From Streptomyces sp. NBC_00582 (GTDB lineage Bacteria > Actinomycetota > Actinomycetes > Streptomycetales > Streptomycetaceae), in the NCBI RefSeq assembly GCF_036345155.1, contig NZ_CP107772.1:10292001-10356000 (forward strand): a stretch of DNA of 64,000 bases. The letters are read 5' to 3'. Below the pieces are notes generated by a model. The model did not search any database and was not told the origin of the DNA. It saw only the letters and a program-made list of their open reading frames with translations. Positions 46,136 through 55,267 of this stretch are shown in pieces. A program made the position numbers and the translations under genes. Every line of letters starts with the position of its first letter. The first letter of the stretch is position 1.

Positions 46136-46814
46136 CACCTCAGCGGGCCACCGAGGTCCGTGAGCTGCCGTGAGCGGTGTCCCGCAGCCTGATCCGGCCA
46201 GGTTCCGGGACACCGCCGTCTGTGTATGACCAGAGCGGCTTCACGCCGTCAGTGATCTTTCCACCTGGCAATCACGGCGTGGATGAGCCGGTTGCGCATT
46301 ACGGGGCACTTCATAGTCGTCCTTACTCGCACGCCGCTGGCGGCGCAGCGGCGTGCGGCCACCCTCGGCGTGCCGTGCACCATCGACGCCTGGGACGGAC
46401 ATGCCTGCTCTTTTGCTGCGGTCGGCAAGATGATCGAGGGTGCGCTCGGCGCCACGAGCCTCGTCCACGATGCCGGTCTGTCATCATTCTGATGACAGAC
46501 GCAAGGGTGGCAGCCTCAAGATCCTCGAGGCCATCGCCATCCGCAACCGAGGCGCCCTGGTCATCGACGCCGTCGCCGCCACCGCTGGTGTGTGGCTGTC
46601 GTGCGTGGGGGCGGGGTCCCTGGAGTCGCACTCTCCCGGACGGGCTGTGGGAGAACGCAACGAACTGGCGTGACAGTCGAATTCGCGGTTGGTGACATCC
46701 TCTGACGGCTCTTGGCCGAGGAAACGGGCGTCCCCACGAATGCGGCGACGGCGGCGGCGAGTTCAGCGACACCCGCAGCACCGTCAGGGTCATGCTCTGC
46801 TCGCACAGGCAGTG
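46136..46814. other. Intergenic region, no supported gene
   Basis: Short frames on both strands lack SD sites and family features. A minus-strand frame ending near 46255 (N-R-L-I-H-A-V-I-A-R-W-K) could be a gene remnant that I cannot assign. The main structure is the palindrome at 46476-46500. Confidence 0.4.
46476..46500. repeat. Perfect 11-bp inverted repeat with 3-nt loop
   Basis: GTCTGTCATCA, TTC, then TGATGACAGAC. The arms are perfect and AT-richer than the surroundings. It could be an operator or a terminator between DUF6069 and the convergent IclR gene; no T-tract follows. Confidence 0.6.
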
Positions 46815-47600
46815 TCAGCCTGCGACGACGACCATCCGTTCGCTGATCTCGCCCGCCGTGGCGAGGACCTTCTGGGCGATCTCCGCCTCGGCCTCCGGGT
46901 AGACCCGGGAGGCGAGGGCGGCAACGCTCACCGCCGCCACCACCTGCTTGTTCTCGTCCCGGATGGGCGCGGCGATGCCCACCACGTCGGGGTCCAGTTC
47001 GCCCCGGGTGATCGAGTAGCCGAGGCGGCGGATCCGGCTGAGGCGTTCCATCAGCGCGTCGACGTCGGTGAGGGTGGCCGAGGTGAACCGGCGTAGCTCG
47101 GTGGCCTCCAGCAGGTGGCGGGCCTCGTCGTCGGGGCTCCAGGCCAGCAGGACGAGGGCGGAGGCGCCGGCGTTGATGGGCAGGGCGCTGCCGCGTTCGT
47201 AGGAGATCCGTACGGCGCGGGTGCTTTCCGCGCGGTCCACGCACACCACCAGGTCGCCGGTGCGGCGGGTCAGCAGTACGGTTTCGTGCGTCTCCTCGGC
47301 GAGCGCCTCCATCGACGCCATGGCGATCTCGGAGAGACCGTAGCTGCGGCGGGCCAGCCGGGCGATCTCCAGCACCCGCAGACCGAGCCGGAAGCCACCG
47401 CCGGGGGCCTCTTCGAGGAAGCGCCCGGCGACCAGGCTCTGCAGGTAGCGGTACGCGGTGGAGCGCGCGACGCCGAGCCGCTCCGCTACGGCCGACCCTG
47501 AGACGACCAGATTGACGTCATCGAACATGGTCAGGATGTCCAGCGCCCGGTCGGCGGTGGAGTTGCGGTCGCGATAGCTGGGGGACGCGTTTCCTGACAT
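46815..47600 (-). CDS. IclR family regulator of the second aromatic cluster
   Basis: 261 residues. The winged HTH is visible (S-T-A-D-R-A-L-D-I-L-T-M-F, then S-G-S-A-V-A-E-R-L-G-V-A-R-S-T-A-Y-R-Y-L), followed by the effector domain (L-P-I-N-A-G-A-S-A-L-V-L-L-A, V-G-I-A-A-P-I-R-D). The ATG at 47600 is used; a GTG at 47609 is in frame. Transcribed in the same direction as, and after, the FAH-hydroxylase-dioxygenase operon. It is the natural candidate to control both that operon and the divergent one starting at 51.3 kb. Confidence 0.9.
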   Translation of the reverse strand: MSGNASPSYRDRNSTADRALDILTMFDDVNLVVSGSAVAERLGVARSTAYRYLQSLVAGRFLEEAPGGGFRLGLRVLEIARLARRSYGLSEIAMASMEALAEETHETVLLTRRTGDLVVCVDRAESTRAVRISYERGSALPINAGASALVLLAWSPDDEARHLLEATELRRFTSATLTDVDALMERLSRIRRLGYSITRGELDPDVVGIAAPIRDENKQVVAAVSVAALASRVYPEAEAEIAQKVLATAGEISERMVVVAG

Positions 47601-47665
47601 GCGAGACACTGTAGCGGGTGAGCGCGGGCAGGAGGAAGTCGCGCCCGGCTGCCCGCTTGCCCGGT

Positions 47666-48505
47666 CTACAGCTGGTCCTTGGTGACGGTGTTGCGTAGTT
47701 CCCCCAGGCCCTCCACGGTCGTCACCAGTTCCTGGCCGGGGCGCAGGAACACCTTCGGGTCGCGGCCGGCGCCCACGCCGCCCGGGGTTCCGGTGAGGAT
47801 CAGGTCGCCGGGCAGCAGGGTGATGATGGTGCTGACGTAGGCGATGGTGTCGGCGACGTCGAAGAGCAGGTCGGCGGTGTTGGACTTCTGCATGGTGTGG
47901 CCGTCGACGCTGCAGGAGATGGTCAACCCCGAGGCGCCGGGCGGGACTTCGTCGGCGGTGACGAGCGCCGGCCCGACGGGCGTGGTGGCCTCGAAGGTCT
48001 TGCCGGACAGGAACTCGCGGGTGCGGTGCTGCCAGTCGCGGACGGTGACGTCGTTGGCGACGGTGTAGCCGGCGACGTGCTTCAGGGCCTTCTCACGCGG
48101 TATATGGCGGCCCGCGCGTCCGATGACGACTGCCAACTCCGCCTCCCAGTCGAGGTCGTTGCTGACCGGTGGCATGTGGATGTCGTCGTGGGCGCCGATC
48201 AGGGAGCCGTCGTACTTTGCGAAGAGGGTGGGGTGGGCTGGGGTCGGGCGGCCCATCTCCTTGATGTGGGTGGCGTAGTTGAGCCCCAGGCAGATGATCT
48301 TGTTGGGGTGGGGAACGAGTGGGGCGAGCGACGCCTCGGCCAGGGGGACGCGCTTGCCGCCTGCGGCAACCGCCCGCTCGGGCCAGTCGTCGCCGGCGGC
48401 GAGCAGCGCGCCGACGTCGGAGAAGGGCAGCAGGACGAGTTCCTCGCCTTCCAGCCGGGCGGCGGCGGTCTGGTCGTCGGCGACGCGGACGGTGCTGAGC
48501 CTCAT
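47666..48505 (-). CDS. Fumarylacetoacetate hydrolase family protein (third FAH)
   Basis: 279 residues. The metal-binding block is D-W-E-A-E-L-A-V-V-I-G, preceded by N-K-I-I-C-L-G-L-N-Y-A-T-H and followed by G-Y-T-V-A-N-D-V-T-V-R-D-W-Q and L-I-L-T-G-T-P-G-G-V-G. This is the 2-keto-4-pentenoate hydratase/isomerase-like type of FAH protein. The ATG overlaps the TGA of the hydroxylase gene (ATGA). It probably processes the ring-fission product made by the VOC dioxygenase of the same operon. Confidence 0.9.
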   Translation of the reverse strand: MRLSTVRVADDQTAAARLEGEELVLLPFSDVGALLAAGDDWPERAVAAGGKRVPLAEASLAPLVPHPNKIICLGLNYATHIKEMGRPTPAHPTLFAKYDGSLIGAHDDIHMPPVSNDLDWEAELAVVIGRAGRHIPREKALKHVAGYTVANDVTVRDWQHRTREFLSGKTFEATTPVGPALVTADEVPPGASGLTISCSVDGHTMQKSNTADLLFDVADTIAYVSTIITLLPGDLILTGTPGGVGAGRDPKVFLRPGQELVTTVEGLGELRNTVTKDQL

Positions 48506-50190
48506 CGGGATACTCCTGTGGGGTCGTGCTGACCATGGGGATGGGGGGCGGGGTCGGTCGCCGCGGGAGGGACGGTGGCCGTCATGGGGTGGGCGGTGAA
48601 GCGCCGCAGCTCCGCGGCGACGTGCTTGGCCCGCTCGGGGGTGAAGACAGCAGCCACCAGACGGTCAGGACGTACGAGTACGACGCGCCCGTCCAGTCCG
48701 GTGAAGAGGGCTTCGAGTCGGCCGTCGGCGTCGGCGATGCCCACCCGGCCCGCTCGGTCACGCGGTGCCCGGTCGTCCAGGAAGACGTCCACCTCGGCGG
48801 CGTCCGGGAGGCCGGCGCGGGTGACGGCCGCCCAGTCGGCGTCCGTCACGCCGATCCCGAGAAGGCTCCAGCCCTGCCCGAGGATGTCGTCGAGCCGGGT
48901 GACGCGGTGATGCGGTCCGTGCAGCACCCGCGGCTGCGGCAGCATCGTGCCGACGAGTCCCCGGCCCGGACCGTCCAGAGGGATGACGGCACCCGATCTG
49001 ACCCGGGTGTCGGGGCGGTAGCGCATCTCGGTGAGGTAGCGGTGTCCCGGCCGTGTGCGCATGGCTGCGCGCACCATCAGGTCACGCAGCAGTGCGCGGG
49101 GGCGGCTGGTGGTCATGACGATCCGGCCGAGCCGTACGGACAGGTCGATCACCGCCCGGGCGTGCGGGCGCCGCTCGGTGTCGTACGTGTCCAGCAGCGC
49201 ATCGTCGGCCCGGCCCGCCAGGACTTCGGCGACCTTCCAGCAGAGGTTGGCCGCGTCCCGCACACCCGAGTTGAGACCCTGCCCGGCGAACGGCGGCATC
49301 ATGTGCGCAGCGTCGCCGAGCAGGAAGCAGCGCCCGTCGCGCAGCCGCTCGGCCAGCAGCGCGTGGAAGCTGTAGGCGACGGCGCGCTCGACCTGCTCTT
49401 GGGTGATCTGCCGGTACGGCTCGAGGAGTCGGCGCACCAGAGGGAACGGAGGTGGCGTTCCCGCCTCGCACTCGCCCGCCTTCATACGGAACTCGTAGCG
49501 GCAACGTCCCTCCCGCCCGGGGACGATGACGACAGGCCGTTCCGGGCTGCCGTGGTGCATGCCGTAGCGCTGGTCGTGCGTGTCGTCCAGGGTGTCGACC
49601 ACCAGCCATACCTCGTCGGGGAAGCTGCGCCCCTGCATGCGGATGGACAGCAGGTCGCGTACGGTGCTGCGGCCGCCGTCGCAGCCGAGGACGTAGGAGA
49701 CCTCCAGCTCCTCGACCGGCCCGTCCCCCCCGCCCGTGCGAAGCGACACGTCCACGTGGTCGGGGTGCCCGGTGAGGTGTGTCAGCCGGGTGTCGAAGCG
49801 GACGTCCACGTTGGGGAGGCGACGCAGCTGCTCGCGCAGCACGCGTTCCAGGTCCGGCTGGGCGAAGGGGTTCTTGAACGGATGTCCGAGACGCTGGTCG
49901 CCGGTGCCGCGAGCGTGGACGAGCGGCTGTCCGTCGGCGCCGAAGTACCTGGTTCCCGTGCCCGGCACGAGGATCGGGTAGACCGCCTCGTCGAGGCCAT
50001 CGGCCGACTGCAAGGTGCGCAGCGACTCGTCGTCGAGACTGATCGCCTTGGCGTCGTTGCTCGTGGTGGCGTTGCGTTCCACCAGCAGCACCCGTACGCC
50101 GCGGGAGCCCAGCAAATGGGCGGCTGTCAGGCCGGTCGGGCCGGCACCGACGATCAGCACGGCGGGCTGCCGTACAGAGAGTTCTGTCAT
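48502..50190 (-). CDS. FAD-dependent phenolic hydroxylase, MhpA-like
   Basis: 562 residues. FAD-binding V-L-I-V-G-A-G-P-T-G-L-T-A-A is at the N-terminus, the second motif is L-G-C-D-G-G-R-S-T-V-R, and the third is L-L-G-D-A-A-H-M-M-P-P-F-A-G-Q-G. The length and C-terminal thioredoxin-like region match 3-(3-hydroxyphenyl)propionate hydroxylase and PheA-type monooxygenases. It would insert a hydroxyl ortho to an existing phenol and so make a catechol for the dioxygenase encoded just upstream. The ATG at 50190 follows GGAAGG and starts the family alignment. Confidence 0.9.
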   Translation of the reverse strand: MTELSVRQPAVLIVGAGPTGLTAAHLLGSRGVRVLLVERNATTSNDAKAISLDDESLRTLQSADGLDEAVYPILVPGTGTRYFGADGQPLVHARGTGDQRLGHPFKNPFAQPDLERVLREQLRRLPNVDVRFDTRLTHLTGHPDHVDVSLRTGGGDGPVEELEVSYVLGCDGGRSTVRDLLSIRMQGRSFPDEVWLVVDTLDDTHDQRYGMHHGSPERPVVIVPGREGRCRYEFRMKAGECEAGTPPPFPLVRRLLEPYRQITQEQVERAVAYSFHALLAERLRDGRCFLLGDAAHMMPPFAGQGLNSGVRDAANLCWKVAEVLAGRADDALLDTYDTERRPHARAVIDLSVRLGRIVMTTSRPRALLRDLMVRAAMRTRPGHRYLTEMRYRPDTRVRSGAVIPLDGPGRGLVGTMLPQPRVLHGPHHRVTRLDDILGQGWSLLGIGVTDADWAAVTRAGLPDAAEVDVFLDDRAPRDRAGRVGIADADGRLEALFTGLDGRVVLVRPDRLVAAVFTPERAKHVAAELRRFTAHPMTATVPPAATDPAPHPHGQHDPTGVSR

Positions 50191-50240
50191 GAGGGGCCTT
50201 CCGTGGTTCCTCCGCACGTTCCTTCCTGCGGTCGTGCGGA

Positions 50241-50735
50241 CTACTGCACCGGCTGGTAGGCCGGGCCGCCCTCGGTCAGCAGCCGCTCGACCTCGGCGAA
50301 GATCTCCTGCGGGGGGAGGTCCAGGTTGAGTGTCTTGCGGAACGGCTGGCGGACGTCACGCTCGACGCGCAGGTAGACCTCGTTGCGGTTGCCCTCGGGG
50401 TCGAAGAAGTAGATCCCGATCGCGTTGCCGTGCGTCACCTCTTGCTGGACCTGGATGCCCTCGGCGCGGAAGCGCCTGTGGAAGTCGATGATCGTCTCCA
50501 GGGAGTCCACGCGCCATGACACCTGGTGCGTGAGCATGGCCCCGGCAGGGGCGGTGCGGCCCCGCTGCAGGACGAACTCATGGTGCTCCTCCGCCGGCCG
50601 CGCGGAGAAGAACACGATGCCCATCTCCTCGTCCTCGTCCGTGACGGTCAGCCCCAGCACCCGTTCGTAGAAGTCGCGCATCTTCTCCAGGTCGTCGACC
50701 CAGAAGCCGGTGTGACCCAACCCAGTGATCGCCAT
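50241..50735 (-). CDS. Single-domain extradiol dioxygenase-like VOC protein
   Basis: 164 residues in one VOC unit. Likely metal ligands are His in G-L-G-H-T-G-F-W, His in M-L-T-H-Q-V-S-W, and Glu in N-R-N-E-V-Y-L-R. This spacing fits small type I extradiol dioxygenases. It is the first gene of the minus-strand operon with the MhpA-like hydroxylase and FAH, so a catechol made there is the probable substrate. Isomerase or other VOC activity remains possible. Confidence 0.8.
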   Translation of the reverse strand: MAITGLGHTGFWVDDLEKMRDFYERVLGLTVTDEDEEMGIVFFSARPAEEHHEFVLQRGRTAPAGAMLTHQVSWRVDSLETIIDFHRRFRAEGIQVQQEVTHGNAIGIYFFDPEGNRNEVYLRVERDVRQPFRKTLNLDLPPQEIFAEVERLLTEGGPAYQPVQ

Positions 50736-51291
50736 GAGATGTCTCCTTTTGTAGGACTCAAGTCTTGTATCATGGGACGGTAGGTCGATGTGGGTGGTTG
50801 CGTCAACCGACGAGAAAGCGGAAATTGCTGCATCAAGCCTCTTGACGTCGTGCGTTCTCTCGGTGCAGCGTCCTGTATAACGCTAAGCAAGTCCGGATAT
50901 GCGGGACGTATATGTTGTTCGGAGAGCTCGCGAGGACCGCTCACACCGCTACTGGGGGCCCCATGACTCGTTCGGATGTAGGCCGAGCTGCACCGGCCGG
51001 TGCGGGGGTCTGCATCCGCGCCGCAAAGAGGACACGGACACCGCCCCGAAGGCCGAGGCCGACTTCATCTTCCTCGCGGTCTGTTCTGCTCTTCGCCGCC
51101 GCTCCGGGTGTGCCGGCGGCCGATGCCGTGCTCGGCCTCGAGCGATCGTCAACGGGCAGCGACAGGTCCGGGTCTGCGCGGGGTGGTACCCGGATGAAAC
51201 GGGACCGAGGCCAGAAAACGCCCTGCCTCGCCATCTTTGAGACACGACACATAACCTTCGCGACACAACGCACTGAGTGGAACGGGACACC
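50736..51291. promoter_or_regulatory. Divergent regulatory region with two GTC-N11-GAC sites
   Basis: AT-rich part 50740-50930. GTCTTGTATCATGGGAC (50762-50778) lies just upstream of the minus operon, next to a GACT-CA-AGTC dyad (50755-50764). GTCCGGATATGCGGGAC (50891-50907) lies on the side of the plus operon. A related 17-mer precedes the Liv-type ATPase gene at 62.8 kb. These are candidate IclR operators. The rest (50930-51290) has no supported gene, although open frames exist. Confidence 0.5.
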
Positions 51292-52761
51292 ATGACGCTT
51301 TTGGACAGCAGCACCTGGGAGGGCCGCATCTTCTCCGGCTCGGGTGAGTGGATCAGCGGTTCGGGCGAGCCGTACCAGGCCGTCGAGCCCGCGACCGGCA
51401 AGACGCTGGGCAGCGTCGGCTCCGCCTCCCCGGCCGACGTGGACAAGGCGGTGGAGAAGGCGGTGCGGGCCCAGCGCGAATGGGCCGCCCGGCCGTACTC
51501 CGACCGCGCCGCCGTGCTGCGCCGCGCCGCGCGCCTCTTCGAGGAACACCAGCAGGAGATCGAGACCTGGCTGATGCGGGAATCCGGCGCGATACGGCCG
51601 TTCGCCGCGCTGCAGGTCTCCAGCGGTGGTGCCGAGGAATGCCACGAGGCCGCCGCCCTCGCCGGGGCGCCCTACGGTGAGCTGCTGCGTTCCGGGCAGC
51701 AGCGGCTGTCGTTCGCCCGTCGCAATCCCGTCGGGGTGGTCGGCGTCATCGCCCCGTTCAATGTGCCGGTCATCCTGGCCATGCGAGCGGTCGCCCCGGC
51801 TCTCGCCCTCGGCAACGCGGTCGTCCTCAAGCCGGACCCCCGTACCGCGATCAGCGGCGGCGTGGTCTTCGCCCGCGTCTTCGAGGAGGCGGGCCTGCCT
51901 TCTGGTCTGCTGCATGTCCTGCCCGGCGGCGCGGACGTGGGCGCGGCTGTGGTGGAGCATCCGCGGATCCCCGTGATCGCGTTCACCGGCTCCACGCGGG
52001 CCGGGCGCGCCATCGGTATCGCCGCCGCACAGCACCTCAAGCGGGTCCACCTGGAGCTGGGCGGGAACTCCGCTCTCGTCATCATGGACGACGTCGACCT
52101 CGAGAAGGCCGCCTCGGTGGGTGCCTGGGGATCCTTCGTCCACGCCGGCCAGATCTGCATGGCCAGCAGCCGCCACCTCGTCCACGCCTCGGTCGCCGAC
52201 GAGTACACGGCCCTGCTCGCGCAGCATGCCGACGCGCTCACCGTCGGCGACCCGACCACCGAGAAGGTCGCCCTCGGCCCGGTCATCGACGCCGGGCAGC
52301 GCGACAACATCCACCGCATCGTCACCGAGACGGTCGAGGCCGGTGCCCGGCTGGCCGCGGGCGGCACCTACCAAGACCTCTTCTACCGGCCGACCGTGCT
52401 CACCGACGTACCGCTCACCGCGCCCGCCTACGCACAGGAGATCTTCGGGCCCGTGGCACCCGTCGTCCCCTTCCAGGACCTCGACGAGGCGGCCCACCTG
52501 GCCGCCGGGACCGAGTACGGGCTGTCCCTCGGCATCCTCACCCGGGACGTCATGAAGGGCCTGGCCCTTGCGGAACGCGTCCCCAGCGGCCTGGTCCACA
52601 TCAACGACCAGACCGTCAACGACGAGGCGGTCATCCCCTTCGGCGGAGTCGGCGACTCCGGCACCGGATCCCGGCACGGCGGCGCCGCCGCCAACATCGA
52701 AGCCTTCACCGAGCAGCAGTGGGTCACCGTCCGGGGCGAGCTCCCGCACTACCCCTTCTGA
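51292..52761 (+). CDS. Aromatic aldehyde dehydrogenase (vanillin/benzaldehyde type)
   Basis: 489 residues. The catalytic cysteine is in H-A-G-Q-I-C-M-A-S-S-R, Glu in L-E-L-G-G-N-S-A-L-V, and cofactor binding is in P-F-N-V-P-V-I-L-A-M-R. These variants (C-M-A-S-S-R, G-N-S-A) are those of benzaldehyde and vanillin dehydrogenases. It would oxidise the aldehydes released by the next gene (stilbene cleavage) and by the benzaldehyde-lyase homologue to benzoic acids. It is the first gene of the plus-strand operon; ATG 51292. Confidence 0.9.
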   Translation: MTLLDSSTWEGRIFSGSGEWISGSGEPYQAVEPATGKTLGSVGSASPADVDKAVEKAVRAQREWAARPYSDRAAVLRRAARLFEEHQQEIETWLMRESGAIRPFAALQVSSGGAEECHEAAALAGAPYGELLRSGQQRLSFARRNPVGVVGVIAPFNVPVILAMRAVAPALALGNAVVLKPDPRTAISGGVVFARVFEEAGLPSGLLHVLPGGADVGAAVVEHPRIPVIAFTGSTRAGRAIGIAAAQHLKRVHLELGGNSALVIMDDVDLEKAASVGAWGSFVHAGQICMASSRHLVHASVADEYTALLAQHADALTVGDPTTEKVALGPVIDAGQRDNIHRIVTETVEAGARLAAGGTYQDLFYRPTVLTDVPLTAPAYAQEIFGPVAPVVPFQDLDEAAHLAAGTEYGLSLGILTRDVMKGLALAERVPSGLVHINDQTVNDEAVIPFGGVGDSGTGSRHGGAAANIEAFTEQQWVTVRGELPHYPF

Positions 52762-52794
52762 CGGCCCTCCTCACAGAACCACACGGAGACCCCC

Positions 52795-54330
52795 ATGGCC
52801 CCGAACTCCATGCCCCCTGCTCCCATGACCGTCGTCCCCCGCCGGACCGAACAGGCCGCCGCGTCCTCGCACGCGGAAGCGGGATGGTCCACGGACAACA
52901 AGTTCCTCAATGGCCCCTTCGCCCCCTGGACGGAGGAGAGCGAGGGGTACGACCTGGAGGTGGACGGCGAGATACCGTCCGACCTCGCGGGCGCGCTGTT
53001 CCGCGTCTCCTCCAACCCCCGCTTCGAGCCACGCAACACCGACCGCTACCACTGGTGGGAGGGCGACGGGATGGTATGCGGCATCTACCTGCGCGAGGGC
53101 AGGGCCGCCTACCGCACCCGCTGGGTCGAGACCGACTCGATGAAGGTCGAGGTGGAGGCCGGGGAAGCGATCTACAGCGGCTTCGTCAACGGCGGCACCC
53201 CGGGCCGGCTGCCCGAGGGCGCCCCGCGCGCCAAGAACGTGGCCAACATCAACGCCGGCCTCTTCGACGACCACCTGATCGTCTACTTCGAGGGCGGACT
53301 GCCGCACGCGCTGGACCCCGAGACCCTGCGCACCCTGGGCACGTACGACTTCCATGGCGGCATCGACGTCCTGTGCACCGGCCACTACAAGACCGACCCG
53401 GACACCGGCGACATGCTGTTCTTCGCCGCCGTCGGACCGACGATCACCTGGTACCGCGCCGACGTGAAGACGGGCCGGATCATCGACTCGCACTCCTTCG
53501 ACATCGGCGTCCCGGTCCTCATGCACGACTTCGCCGTCAGCGACACCTACGCCATCTTCTTTGTCACGCCGGCCCAGTTCCGGTTCGACCTGGTAGCCCA
53601 GAGCAGGCCCGGCGTGGTCTGGGACGAGAACTCCCTCGAACACGGCGTGCAGATCGTCCTGATGAACCGTCAGACCCACGAGGTCACCTGGCACGAGCTC
53701 GGCGGCCACTGGGCCAACACCCACTTCTTCAACGCCTACGAGCAGGACGGCCGGCTGGTCATCGACGGCCACCGCATCAGCCGGCTCGGCACCCCCGTCG
53801 ACCGCATCGGGACGCCCGTGACCTCCCACGAGTGGTTCCCCCCGGCCCAGCCCTACCGGTGGTGCGTGGACCTGGCGACCGGCCGGGCCACGGAAAAGAT
53901 GGTCAGCGGCATCTTCGGCGAGTTCCCGAAGATCAACGACGCGTACACGGGCCGGCCGACCCGCTACGGCTACTTCGTCACCACGCGTGGCCTGGCCGAC
54001 GACATCATGTCCGACGGCCTGGCCCGCCACGACTACCTGCTCGACCACACCACCGTCGTGGAAGGCCCCGACGGCCTGACCAGCCCCGGCGAACCGATCT
54101 TCGTCCCCCGAGAGAACGCCCGCGGCGAGGACGACGGCTACCTGCTCTCCCTGTGGTGGAACCGCACCACCAACCTCACCGAACTGCTCATCCACGACGC
54201 GGCCGACCTGCGCCGCACCCCGCTGGCCCGGGTCAAGCTCCCCAGCCGGGTGCCCTTCGGCTTCCACGGCAGCTGGGCCGACCACGCCACTCTGGACCAG
54301 GCCATCGCCGCCCACCGCGGCAACGACTGA
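52795..54330 (+). CDS. Carotenoid-oxygenase family dioxygenase, lignostilbene type
   Basis: 511 residues of the RPE65/carotenoid oxygenase family. The four iron-binding histidines can be placed in C-T-G-H-Y-K-T-D, V-L-M-H-D-F-A-V, W-A-N-T-H-F-F-N-A-Y-E and F-G-F-H-G-S-W. Bacterial members next to vanillin-type dehydrogenases cleave the central double bond of 4-hydroxystilbenes (lignostilbene, resveratrol) or of isoeugenol to aromatic aldehydes. The aldehyde dehydrogenase gene 33 nt upstream supports that role over carotenoid cleavage. Confidence 0.9.
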   Translation: MAPNSMPPAPMTVVPRRTEQAAASSHAEAGWSTDNKFLNGPFAPWTEESEGYDLEVDGEIPSDLAGALFRVSSNPRFEPRNTDRYHWWEGDGMVCGIYLREGRAAYRTRWVETDSMKVEVEAGEAIYSGFVNGGTPGRLPEGAPRAKNVANINAGLFDDHLIVYFEGGLPHALDPETLRTLGTYDFHGGIDVLCTGHYKTDPDTGDMLFFAAVGPTITWYRADVKTGRIIDSHSFDIGVPVLMHDFAVSDTYAIFFVTPAQFRFDLVAQSRPGVVWDENSLEHGVQIVLMNRQTHEVTWHELGGHWANTHFFNAYEQDGRLVIDGHRISRLGTPVDRIGTPVTSHEWFPPAQPYRWCVDLATGRATEKMVSGIFGEFPKINDAYTGRPTRYGYFVTTRGLADDIMSDGLARHDYLLDHTTVVEGPDGLTSPGEPIFVPRENARGEDDGYLLSLWWNRTTNLTELLIHDAADLRRTPLARVKLPSRVPFGFHGSWADHATLDQAIAAHRGND

Positions 54331-54385
54331 CGGCCTGAGCCGGCGCAGACACCCGCGGCCTGCCACGGGGAAAGGAAAACCCATC

Positions 54386-55267
54386 ATGCGAGATCTGGCG
54401 GGCAAGACCGCCTTCATCACCGGCGGGGACAGCGGCATCGGCCTCGGCGTCGCGCAGGTCCTGTGCCAGGCCGGAATGAACGTGGTCATCTGCGGAGTCG
54501 TCGCGGAGACGGTCGCGAGCGCACAGCGTGAACTCGCGAGCGTCGGCAAGGCCGAGGCCATTCAGCTCGACGTACGGGACCGTGCGGCGTTCGACGCCGT
54601 CGCCGACCGTCTCGACCGCGACTACGGCGGCGTGGACGTGCTGGTCAACAACGCGGGGGTCGGATTCCTCGCACCGCTGGCCGAGGCGACCTTCGAACAG
54701 TGGGACTGGGTGCTCGACATCAACCTCACCGGCGTCTTCAACGGCATCCGGACCTTCCTGCCGCGCATGCTGGCCTCCGGCCGTCCGGGGCACATCGTCT
54801 CGACCGCGTCGATCGGAGGTCTGCTCGGCACCCCCGGGGCACTTTACGTGGCCGCGAAATTCGGTGTGGTGGGGCTGATGGAGGCGCTGGCGGCCGAACT
54901 GAGGGCCACCCCGGTGAACGTCTCCGTCCTCACGCCGGGAATCGTCCGAACCAACATCCACAAGGGACCGCCGCCCCCCGGCGAGCCACGGCAGCACGCG
55001 CCGGGCGCCGCCGCGGAGGCCGACCTGCACGAGACGGCGATGCAGCCGCGGGAGGTCGGCGAACGGGTCCTGCAGGCGATCCATGAGGAAAGGCTCTACG
55101 TGCTGACGCATGCCGAGCATCGGGAACTGCTCGCCCGGCGGTTCGACGCGATCCTCGCGTCGCTACCCACCGACCCGGGGGACCCGCGCCGAGCCGCGGT
55201 GGAGAGGACGGTCCTCGCCAACCCGGTCTACGACGAGATCCTGACCGCGACGGAGGCCGGGCGGTGA
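54386..55267 (+). CDS. SDR resembling LigD-type C-alpha dehydrogenase
   Basis: 293 residues, longer than usual for SDRs. Motifs are F-I-T-G-G-D-S-G-I-G, N-N-A-G, and S-T-A-S-I-G-G-L-L then Y-V-A-A-K. The stretch W-D-W-V-L-D-I-N-L-T-G-V-F-N-G, followed by T-F-L-P-R-M-L-A-S-G-R-P-G-H, closely recalls LigD/LigL/LigN of Sphingobium, which oxidise the benzylic (C-alpha) alcohol of lignin dimers to a ketone. It would therefore turn a diaryl diol or carbinol into an aryl ketone such as a benzoin. GTGA overlap couples it to the next SDR. LigD likeness is from memory of the family. Confidence 0.82.
   Translation: MRDLAGKTAFITGGDSGIGLGVAQVLCQAGMNVVICGVVAETVASAQRELASVGKAEAIQLDVRDRAAFDAVADRLDRDYGGVDVLVNNAGVGFLAPLAEATFEQWDWVLDINLTGVFNGIRTFLPRMLASGRPGHIVSTASIGGLLGTPGALYVAAKFGVVGLMEALAAELRATPVNVSVLTPGIVRTNIHKGPPPPGEPRQHAPGAAAEADLHETAMQPREVGERVLQAIHEERLYVLTHAEHRELLARRFDAILASLPTDPGDPRRAAVERTVLANPVYDEILTATEAGR

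Noticed and set aside
46440..46673. Plus-strand frame with I-L-E-A-I-A-I-R-N-R-G
   Set aside because: Short, no SD site, starts within the region of the 25-bp palindrome and resembles no family that I can name.
50912..51295. 127-codon frame before the aldehyde dehydrogenase gene
   Set aside because: Serine/arginine-rich, no SD site, lies in the divergent regulatory region and overlaps the next start; no recognisable domain.
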